64,000 nucleotides of DNA from Methylotenera sp. (GTDB lineage Bacteria > Pseudomonadota > Gammaproteobacteria > Burkholderiales > Methylophilaceae): contig JAUYAL010000026.1 of assembly GCA_030693535.1 (NCBI GenBank), positions 130,651 to 194,650 on the forward strand, given 5' to 3'. Within the stretch, counting starts at the first letter, position 1, and every line of letters begins with the position of its first letter. A program made the translations under genes and the position numbers. The notes under the pieces are model-generated. The model searched no databases. It had not been told where the DNA came from and worked only from the letters and a program-made list of their open reading frames with translations. Shown here one piece after another: positions 45,157-52,136 of this stretch.

Positions 45157-46194
45157 ATGAAGTGGTTAGTCAACTTTCTGGTCTTCGTAGTATTACTTGC
45201 CTCTTCATTGTTGGCGCAATCTGGAGAGACTAAATTATCTAGATCAACTTTGCCTGAGCTTTACCCCACTTCTGTAATCAACGATCCGATTCGAGAGGCT
45301 CGAATACTCAGTCTAGCTAAAACCACATTTCCCAACCTAGCTAGCCAATTAAATAGTGCAGATTTACTTAAGCGAGCAGTTCATGACCCAAGCATGCGTG
45401 GCAACCTACGAGGGAGGTTAGCCGAAGAAATTTTCGATAAAAATTTTTCTTCTAATGGCTGGAAACATGTTGCGAGTAAGACCGCTCCGCAAAATGACTT
45501 TTGGAGAAAATTGCCGGATGGCACGTTAGAAGGCGCCCAAGTTAAAGTTCATGCTGATGTTAATGATTACATCAGGTCAATGATTAAAGATAACAAGGCT
45601 GAAAAATTTGTGGTGCCAGATGACCATTACACCACCTTAAAAAAAGAATACGAAACGCGTCGACTTGGAGCACTACGAGGAGGTAATGTTGAAAAAGCTG
45701 GGGGTTATGCACTGCAGTCTAGCAGGCTTATGAAGTTAGGACGTAACTTTAATGAACTTGAGCGTGCTGTAGTAACGTCTGCCGAACACTATCGCGCAAT
45801 TACAGTAGCATTGCAACAGGCAGGAAAGTCATTATCTTTTGTTGGAATCACAGTTGGTGTAATTGAGGGATCAATTGCGACTGTAGAATTTGCTAAAGGG
45901 AAAACAGACGTTTCAACCTATATAACGAAAATTGCGAAAATGGGTGTAGGTGGTGTGTCATCTTGGTATGTTGGCATGACTGCTGCAGAAATGGCAGCAA
46001 GTGCAGGAGCGGTCGGACTTGTACCCGTTGCAGTCGCTATTTTAGTTGGTGGAGCAACTTATTTGGTTGTTGATTGGGGTATAGATCAAACGGCAAAGTC
46101 TTTATCCTTTGCGAAATTGACAGATGGTCAATTAAAGATGATATGGCCTTCCAATGTGCCATTGGTGCCGATTAAAAGCCTTAGGATGACATAA
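45157..46194 (+). CDS. Secreted PD-(D/E)XK-like protein with C-terminal hydrophobic hairpin
   Basis: 345 residues. An N-terminal signal peptide (WLVNFLVFVVLLASSLLAQS). Residues ~80-135 read RGNLRGRLAEEIFDKNFSSN then NDFWRKLPDGTLEGAQVKVH, i.e. E...D...Q-x-K on successive helix and strands, resembling a restriction-endonuclease-like fold with Gln for the usual Glu. The C-terminal ~100 residues contain two long Gly/Ala-rich hydrophobic segments (FVGITVGVIEGSIATVEF, then SAGAVGLVPVAVAILVGGAT), as in pore-forming or membrane-translocating toxins. It follows the lipoprotein gene by 6 bases. A toxin, or a periplasmic effector against incoming DNA, would fit; function is unknown. Confidence 0.6.
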   Translation: MKWLVNFLVFVVLLASSLLAQSGETKLSRSTLPELYPTSVINDPIREARILSLAKTTFPNLASQLNSADLLKRAVHDPSMRGNLRGRLAEEIFDKNFSSNGWKHVASKTAPQNDFWRKLPDGTLEGAQVKVHADVNDYIRSMIKDNKAEKFVVPDDHYTTLKKEYETRRLGALRGGNVEKAGGYALQSSRLMKLGRNFNELERAVVTSAEHYRAITVALQQAGKSLSFVGITVGVIEGSIATVEFAKGKTDVSTYITKIAKMGVGGVSSWYVGMTAAEMAASAGAVGLVPVAVAILVGGATYLVVDWGIDQTAKSLSFAKLTDGQLKMIWPSNVPLVPIKSLRMT

Positions 46195-46251
46195 TAGAAA
46201 AAATGCTAATGTGGTTCTGGTGTGCCTTGCCAATGACTTCAACGGGGTTTT

Positions 46252-46412
46252 GCCGTCATACGTCCTTAAATGGCAAACGCTTCATTGTGGCTAAGATGAT
46301 TCATTAATCTATGCAAAATAGATCGCATAAGGCTGACACTCAAGAATGAGTAAATCAATTTTAACTGGAATTTTCTAATTTAGTTTTTTTGGTCAAATCA
46401 ATCACAGAATAC
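46252..46412 (+). repeat. 161 bp direct repeat, left copy
   Basis: From GCCGTCATACGTCCTTAAAT to AATCAATCACAGAATAC this matches 49231-49393 at about 90% identity with one or two small gaps, in the same orientation. The two copies flank the membrane/beta-propeller gene. Confidence 0.85.
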
Positions 46413-46575
46413 CCAAATTTAACAGCCGACATGTGACCCACGAGAGACCGACATGTGGCCCACACGTGGGATAGGCAATCAAGGTTTTACGCGGTTACCA
46501 AGAGATTAATTAATTTAATGTAAGGTTAACTGTGCAGAATTAAATTAAGAATTACCGCAAAGGTTGAGCAACGTT

Positions 46576-46674
46576 ATGTCAATAGACTGAAAACAACTAA
46601 AAACTCTCCGCGATGCGGGTCAAATTTCACCCGAAGAATTTAAAAAGTTTAAGGCACAATTATTTATCAGATAA
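46576..46674 (+). pseudogene. SHOCT-domain remnant
   Basis: The frame reads MSID, a TGA stop at 46588, then KQLKTLRDAGQISPEEFKKF and AQLFIR before TAA. The second part is the usual SHOCT (short C-terminal) motif: a leucine helix, a Gly turn and EEF-x-K. With no upstream protein body and an in-frame stop it is a fragment of a lost gene. The rest of 46413-47117 has no supported gene; two copies of CCGACATGTGRCCCAC lie at about 46427-46462. Confidence 0.55.
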
Positions 46675-47024
46675 AAATGGTTTTCACTAAACATCTGCTA
46701 ACCTTTGAATTTGGTTGCTAGAAATCAGAGGTTTTCACTCGATTTAAAGTTATCCAAAAAGTAGTTAAACGGTCACCGAAATTATTCTTTTCATAGTACA
46801 CATTGGCTTGCCATAGAGCAGCCAGTGGCATATGAAAGTTCCTAATGCTACATAGCTGACACTCAGGATCGTTACTTTCGGCCGATTTGAGACATTCGCT
46901 AATTAAGGGTGAACTTCTGCTTAGGGGGGACATAGCGGTCGTACTAAATTAGCAAGTCAACTTCATCTTCGGGCCCAAAGCGGCCAGTCAAGATCGACAA
47001 TTTCGGTCAATAGCAGTCGTTTAG

Positions 47025-47053
47025 AGTTCATCAAATTTCCTATTTGATGAACT
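47025..47053. promoter_or_regulatory. Perfect 12 bp inverted repeat upstream of the beta-propeller gene
   Basis: AGTTCATCAAAT (47025-47036) and ATTTGATGAACT (47042-47053) are perfect arms around TTCCT, 65 bp before the next start codon. It has the form of an operator or a strong hairpin; no T-run follows. GTTAGGC at 47103-47109 lies between it and the gene. Confidence 0.5.
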
Positions 47054-47117
47054 TAGTTTAGTATTCTTAATATTGCGCTAAACTGAACCTGTTAACTTAA
47101 ACGTTAGGCACTAAGTA

Positions 47118-49151
47118 ATGAATACACCTACCACAATGAATAAGGAAAATTTAGCGTCCTTTCAATTTCCAATTACTCGAAAAACATGGTTGTTATGGGT
47201 AATTGTGTCTGCTCTGATTCCAGTTTTGTTCACTATTGTTGGAACAGCATTTGGGAAAACGATTCTTCGGACTGATCCGAATGCTGAATTAATAAGAGCG
47301 TTAATCTTTGTGTTGATTTTAGGTATACCTATCATCATTCCAACTCTGCAGTGGATACCATTAAGGCGCTTAATACCGAAACTTGGATTGGTTCCATGGT
47401 ATTTCGCATCCATGTTCTCGGGAATCATGGTTGTAGTTTTATTGTTTCTCGCAGAAAAAATGTATAGGCCTCAGCATATATTTTGGCAAGCAGCTTTCCA
47501 CTTAAATTCGCTACCCTCTATTCATTTTACAAATATATTAAGCCTTCCTTGGCTGACGCTCTTTGCTTGGGTAACTTTCAGTGCAACTATCACAACTATA
47601 ATACCTGCGTTTCTATTAGGTAAATCATCAGGCATTAAATGGTATCTATTTATTTTAGCCGCAATCTTTGGCGCTTGTTGTTCCTCAATAGTTGAGCAAC
47701 TTTATTTCATATTTCATTTTCATGATTTACCCGTTCGCTCATTAAATGGAACTGGATGGGTGTATCGAGTTGAAGTACTTAGTTACATTGGAGTTCTTGG
47801 CGCAGTTTTCGGGGCAACGAGTGGAATAGGTCTAATTTTGTTGTTGAAAGTATTTAGAAAAGTCACCGTTGCGGACAGTCAATTCAATAGTAAACGAATT
47901 AGTTTGCTCGCAATGATTGCCATTACGGTGTCTTTGATTATTTATGCACCTATTGTTTCTTACATTGTAGGTTTTGGCGGGATTAAGTCAGGCTTCCCAG
48001 CACTGCACAAGTTATTTACTTTCGCACTTGCTACCGATAAATCAACGGGAAAGGAAATCTTGCGCTATTCCAATACTGTCGATATTGCTCCACATTACCC
48101 ATTCATCACTTTTACGCCTGACAGTAAAAGCTTTCTTATGCTGAGCGATGAAGGCATTTTATCAAGGATTTCACTACAGTCTGGAGAGGCTGTTGGCAAA
48201 CTTGGTGAGCCTATCGGTAAATTTGAGCAATACGATAGAGCATGGAGCCCAGACGGACGTTTTTTTGTGTTACGTACCAGTGGGGAAGAGGTGAAAATAC
48301 CTAATACTAATTACACAAGAAGGCAAAGTCGCTTCCGATTGTATGAATTACCCAACTATAAAATCTTAGCTGATTATACCCATGGGTCAAATGACTGTTT
48401 TGATCACAGTATTAACTCAATGGCTTTTGAAAATGACAGTAAAAGTCTTTGGGTGCTCTGTGGACAGTATTATTCAAATCCCAAGCCAGATTCAGTGATG
48501 GTAGTTAAATTTTCCATTCCTACGCTAAAAATAATGGATATTCGTGATTACGGAAATATTGGTAACGGCAATATGATTGCGCGTGGTATTCAAAGTACAA
48601 ATGAGGGTGTCTTTATATGGCAACAGGGCTATCAAAAAGAAAATCGTTTAGTGGCTACTAATTTATCTGACAATCATACTTCATTGACTTTGCCTGACCT
48701 CACACAATCTAATCTTGCAGGCACCCTTACATTACAGTCAGAGAAAATTGAGCAAGGAGAAATTCAGTTATTTTTCTGTGGAAATTCATCTGATGTCTCG
48801 GACCCAAGTGAGGTTGAAACAGGCAAGCCAACAGTACATGGTTTCTGTAGAACACTTACTTTTAATATTGCATCAGGGCAGTTAGTTAGCAAAATTGATG
48901 ATGCAAATCATAAGCGAATTTTTACAAGCTCAGAGTTGACTACCGATAAATTTCACATTGAGACAAGCTGGCAAGACACTAGTAAAGTTGGGGTAATTGT
49001 TGTAAAAGATAAAAAAACTGGGCAACAGTTACAAAAAATCGACTCATTGTCTCAGCGCCTGCTTGGGTATTCGCCAGATGGGCAATGGTTAGTGACTTAT
49101 ACAATAAACAAAAATCGGTTGCGGATATACAAAGTTAATACCCCACACTAA
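47118..49151 (+). CDS. Polytopic membrane protein with C-terminal beta-propeller-like domain
   Basis: 677 residues. The N-terminal ~300 residues contain about seven hydrophobic helices (for example WLLWVIVSALIPVLFTIVGT, WLTLFAWVTFSATITTIIPA, YLFILAAIFGACCSSIVEQL and LLAMIAITVSLIIYAPIVSY). The rest is soluble and made of repeating strands with WD40/TolB-like units: FITFTPDSKSFLMLSDEG, WSPDGRFFVLRTSGE, GYSPDGQWLVTYTINKNRL. The propeller side probably faces out of the membrane, to sense or bind. It stands between two copies of a 161 bp repeat and has no operon partner. I do not recognise the family. Confidence 0.75.
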   Translation: MNTPTTMNKENLASFQFPITRKTWLLWVIVSALIPVLFTIVGTAFGKTILRTDPNAELIRALIFVLILGIPIIIPTLQWIPLRRLIPKLGLVPWYFASMFSGIMVVVLLFLAEKMYRPQHIFWQAAFHLNSLPSIHFTNILSLPWLTLFAWVTFSATITTIIPAFLLGKSSGIKWYLFILAAIFGACCSSIVEQLYFIFHFHDLPVRSLNGTGWVYRVEVLSYIGVLGAVFGATSGIGLILLLKVFRKVTVADSQFNSKRISLLAMIAITVSLIIYAPIVSYIVGFGGIKSGFPALHKLFTFALATDKSTGKEILRYSNTVDIAPHYPFITFTPDSKSFLMLSDEGILSRISLQSGEAVGKLGEPIGKFEQYDRAWSPDGRFFVLRTSGEEVKIPNTNYTRRQSRFRLYELPNYKILADYTHGSNDCFDHSINSMAFENDSKSLWVLCGQYYSNPKPDSVMVVKFSIPTLKIMDIRDYGNIGNGNMIARGIQSTNEGVFIWQQGYQKENRLVATNLSDNHTSLTLPDLTQSNLAGTLTLQSEKIEQGEIQLFFCGNSSDVSDPSEVETGKPTVHGFCRTLTFNIASGQLVSKIDDANHKRIFTSSELTTDKFHIETSWQDTSKVGVIVVKDKKTGQQLQKIDSLSQRLLGYSPDGQWLVTYTINKNRLRIYKVNTPH

Positions 49152-49230
49152 TTTTTACATACTGAATGGCTGCATTGGGTCGATTCGGGAAGTATATAGT
49201 TCACGATTGAGGGTCGGCTATGGGGATTTA

Positions 49231-49393
49231 GCCGTCATACGTCCTTAAATTGCAAACGATTCATTTTGGCTAAGATGATTCATTAATCTATGCAAAATAG
49301 TTTGCATAAAAGCTGACACTCAAAAATGAGTAAATCAACTTAAACTGTAATTTTATGATTCAGTTATTTTTGGTCAAATCAATCACAGAATAC
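49231..49393 (+). repeat. 161 bp direct repeat, right copy
   Basis: Second copy of the 46252-46412 repeat, ~2.98 kb downstream, same orientation. The bases just before it differ between copies, so the left boundary is sharp at GCCGTCATAC. Confidence 0.85.
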
Positions 49394-49441
49394 GGATACC
49401 CTTAACTTTTAAGGTAATTTTATTAAATCAACAAATAAATC

Positions 49442-49744
49442 CTATAGTTTGCACATCATTATTTCAGCGCTATCATTAGTCGAAAATACAAACCTAATTT
49501 CTTCTAGCACTTTAGAATTTAGAAACTTCCTAGCTGTTTGAATAAAAATCTCAATAGCATCTTCTATCTGATAACCGTACACACCTGTCGCAATAGCAGG
49601 CAATGTTATACGTTTAATAACATTTTCTTCAGCTAACTTCAATGCGTTACAAATACAGAGCGCTAAATTGCTTGGTGGGACAGTCTGTTTAGTTAGGGGT
49701 ACGACTTTGACAGGTATCCCTTTTAGAACACAGTCCGTAAAAAC
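49442..49744 (-). pseudogene. Truncated macro-domain (ADP-ribose-binding) protein
   Basis: Reading the minus strand, ALKLAEENVIKRITLPAIAT then GVYGYQIEDAIEIFIQTARKFL is the C-terminal half of a macro domain: the ITLPAIATGVYGY block is the hallmark second phosphate-binding loop. Upstream in frame, VFTDCVLKGIPVKVVPLTKQTVPPSNLA continues plausibly, but there is no ATG, GTG or TTG before the frame runs into the neighbouring gene, and the N-terminal ADP-ribose loop is missing. A TTG at 49642 would give only 66 residues. It is probably a broken gene. Confidence 0.65.
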
Positions 49745-49790
49745 ACGTGTAAACTTTAACTCAGAAAAAATTTGTGATTGAGGTGGAAAA

Positions 49791-50861
49791 ATGAAGTGGT
49801 TAGCATTTTTATGTTGGTTTGCTGTGTGGTTTTTAATTTTCTCATTTATAGTTAATCCCTTAATGCACTCAGAAATAGGTTTGTTTGCATATACACTAAT
49901 TGCCGTTGTAAATATTGGAATTGGTGCTTTCGGATTCCGTTTAATTTATCAGCATTTCAAAAAATCCACGCCAATCAGAGAAAACTCACAATCAGTAATA
50001 GATAGCGTGGCAGAAAAATCAAAATCAACAGCTACTGTTCTGCAAGAAGTTGATGGTGATACCCAAAATCAAGACGAATTTTATGAGCAAGCTCTTTTAG
50101 AAATCACTGAAAAAAAACAGAAAAAAGGTTTGTGGGCAAGATGCTTAGCTGAAGTAGATGGTGAAAAAGATAAGGCTACAGCAAGATATATAAAATGTCG
50201 AGTTGCTGAGCTATCCGAGATTTATGATTCTCAAAAATTAATATTGAAGGCTGACAAGCTAAGTCCGTCGAATAAATACACTGCCCCCAAATTGCATGAT
50301 GTAAATAAAAATTTATATCTCTATATTTTTTATGGGGTTAGTGCATTGGTTTTAGTGCTTACTTGGAATTATTATCATCAAGATACGATGCATGAACAGA
50401 ATGTGATTTTAGAGGAAGTTGCACCAGCAGCAGATGCACCTCCCATAGAAGCAGCAGCAGAAGCTTCCAACAAGATTGCAGAGCAAACAATAAAAACAGG
50501 CCCAGATGAATGCATTAATTTAGAACTAGAGCAACCTATCAAATTATCACTTCATAACAGGTTCACTGGCAAACTCGCACCAATTGATGGAATTAACTAT
50601 ACTTTAAATATCCCAAGGGTGATGCTTGAGTTCCAAAATGATTACATCCCATGTCGGATACGACGCAATGAATTTCAGTTGGACGACATAATCAGCAACA
50701 CAATTAATAATCTGAATCCAACAATAAAGATGCCTAATTTTGAGCAAAGACTTCAAGAAGCTATTAAAAATGATATTAATACCGCTCTGGGGGTAAGTGA
50801 TGCAAACATACGAGTTGGGGGAGTTACATTTCCTAATAATATGTATGTTTCACCTGACTAA
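49791..50861 (+). CDS. Membrane protein of unknown function
   Basis: 356 residues with GAGGTGG before the ATG. Two N-terminal membrane helices (WLAFLCWFAVWFLIFSFIV, LFAYTLIAVVNIGIGAFGF), a cytoplasmic region with FYEQALLEITEKKQKKGLWA and DKATARYIKCRVAEL (a helical module I have seen near the membrane in many bacterial proteins of unknown role), a third helix (LYLYIFYGVSALVLVLTWNYY) and a ~150-residue C-terminal domain. The gene start abuts the macro-domain remnant on the other strand. No partner gene in operon distance. Confidence 0.65.
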   Translation: MKWLAFLCWFAVWFLIFSFIVNPLMHSEIGLFAYTLIAVVNIGIGAFGFRLIYQHFKKSTPIRENSQSVIDSVAEKSKSTATVLQEVDGDTQNQDEFYEQALLEITEKKQKKGLWARCLAEVDGEKDKATARYIKCRVAELSEIYDSQKLILKADKLSPSNKYTAPKLHDVNKNLYLYIFYGVSALVLVLTWNYYHQDTMHEQNVILEEVAPAADAPPIEAAAEASNKIAEQTIKTGPDECINLELEQPIKLSLHNRFTGKLAPIDGINYTLNIPRVMLEFQNDYIPCRIRRNEFQLDDIISNTINNLNPTIKMPNFEQRLQEAIKNDINTALGVSDANIRVGGVTFPNNMYVSPD

Positions 50862-50917
50862 TACAAATCAAGTTTGCATTTTGATAACTTCTTGGGACCC
50901 AAACTATTTTATACCCA

Positions 50918-51535
50918 TCAACGATAAACACTCCTATGACCCAATGCCATTAAATCTCGTAAAAGCATCACCAGTTCGTCATACATCATATTAAAATTTC
51001 CTCTGTGATGCTGGTGGATCATTTTATTTTGCGCATCACCAGTCATGTATGCTGTAGCAATGTCGACTGATTCAATCATGCTTCGGTAGTTTTTCGCCCA
51101 TTTATACCATCGTATTGCGTATTCTTCTAACTCGCTGAATGTATCAAGCATATCAGGCGAAAATATAGGGTCAAGGCGCGCGCCACGATGCTCTACCAGT
51201 TCGCTGTATAGTTTTGCTACTCGCTTAGATACTCCCTCACTGGGGGTTCCGACTACATAATTTTGCTTAAAGTTATTTAAGTGATCTAAACACTGTTTTG
51301 CATGATGCGGAACCAGCCAAGCCTTTCTTATTTTACTGCTAAGGTCTAGTTCTATCGTGCGTCGTTTTGCTGAAGCTTTTGGCCCTAGTCCTTGGTTAAT
51401 AATATCTACCTCTTTAATACAAGTCTCACTGAATGATTTTTCATTGAATTCTATACAAAAGCTATTGAGCTCCTTAACCTCATTTGAGGCGAGATCTCTA
51501 TTATTTAATTGCCAAATTTCGTTGTTACTCATCAT
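50918..51535 (-). CDS. Hypothetical protein of the island
   Basis: 205 residues, mostly helical and charged, with no signal or membrane segment. KASAKRRTIELDLSSKIRKA is basic; the C-terminal half is His/Met-rich (KMIHQHHRGNFNMMYDELVMLL). AAGGAGAAATA precedes the ATG pair. It is 9 bases after the next upstream minus-strand gene (51545-51826), so they are co-transcribed, possibly with the primase. Confidence 0.55.
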   Translation of the reverse strand: MMSNNEIWQLNNRDLASNEVKELNSFCIEFNEKSFSETCIKEVDIINQGLGPKASAKRRTIELDLSSKIRKAWLVPHHAKQCLDHLNNFKQNYVVGTPSEGVSKRVAKLYSELVEHRGARLDPIFSPDMLDTFSELEEYAIRWYKWAKNYRSMIESVDIATAYMTGDAQNKMIHQHHRGNFNMMYDELVMLLRDLMALGHRSVYR

Positions 51536-51544
51536 TATTTCTCC

Positions 51545-51826
51545 TTATTTATTACAATCTATTGGAGCTAGCCAAAGGCTAGTCGTCCCAGTTTTTCTTT
51601 CTTTCCATCCTGTACTCAACATCGCCATTGCCGCCAGCTCGCGTGTAACACCAAATAGTGCAGCGATACGACCTAACATTACTGGATTCCATCTTTCAGG
51701 GACTGTGCGCTTGTCATGCCATGCATTAATTTGATTTGCTAAGCTAGTTAGACGATTACTGGGGAATGTCGTCACTGACTGGCGTGCAAGCATTTGTGCT
51801 CTTAAATGTTCTGCATAGGACTTCAT
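51545..51826 (-). CDS. Small predicted DNA-binding-like protein
   Basis: 93 residues. LTSLANQINAWHDKRTVPER and MLGRIAALFGVTRELAAMAM look like helices of a small HTH-type domain followed by GWKERKTGTTSLWLAP. No firm family. It lies between the iteron cluster downstream of the primase and the 50918-51535 gene on the same strand, a place where P4-like elements carry replication or copy-control genes. Confidence 0.5.
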   Translation of the reverse strand: MKSYAEHLRAQMLARQSVTTFPSNRLTSLANQINAWHDKRTVPERWNPVMLGRIAALFGVTRELAAMAMLSTGWKERKTGTTSLWLAPIDCNK

Positions 51827-51845
51827 GAAGGTGTCCTATCTAATT

Positions 51846-52136
51846 TGCCTCGGTAACCTATACACGCCTCGGTATGCCTCACTTTGAGTGCCTCAGGAAA
51901 ATGCCCTAAACCCCCCGCCAAATAACAATGCCTCGGCTGCCTCAGTTGAAAGTCATATCGCTCTACCTGCAACGCGCGCACCTCTACTACCGACACCACT
52001 AAACTAATATTCTCTTTTAAATATAAAGGTAGGTGAGGCACTGAGGTATAAACTCGTAATTCCTCATGGTTGTTAGGTTGTAGCGCGCCTCGGATGTTTT
52101 TATTTTGGTGAGGCATTCTCAGCAACTCCTGAGGCA
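51846..52136. repeat. Iteron cluster of TGCCTCRG motifs (origin candidate)
   Basis: Ten copies of an 8 bp motif lie in 291 bp. Forward: TGCCTCGG 51846, CGCCTCGG 51865, TGCCTCAC 51875, TGCCTCAG 51889, TGCCTCGG 51929, TGCCTCAG 51938, CGCCTCGG 52086. Reverse: GTGAGGCA 52033 and 52108, CTGAGGCA 52129. The last two overlap the 3' end of the primase gene. Repeated short motifs beside a primase-helicase are how P4-type elements mark their origin. Confidence 0.6.

Noticed and set aside
46718..46933. 71-codon minus-strand frame
   Set aside because: No domain and no ribosome-binding site; it runs through decayed repeat-like sequence.
47100..47109. GTTAGGC before the beta-propeller gene read as an attC end
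   Set aside because: No matching GCCTAAC-type partner at an attC-like distance and no second site behind the gene.
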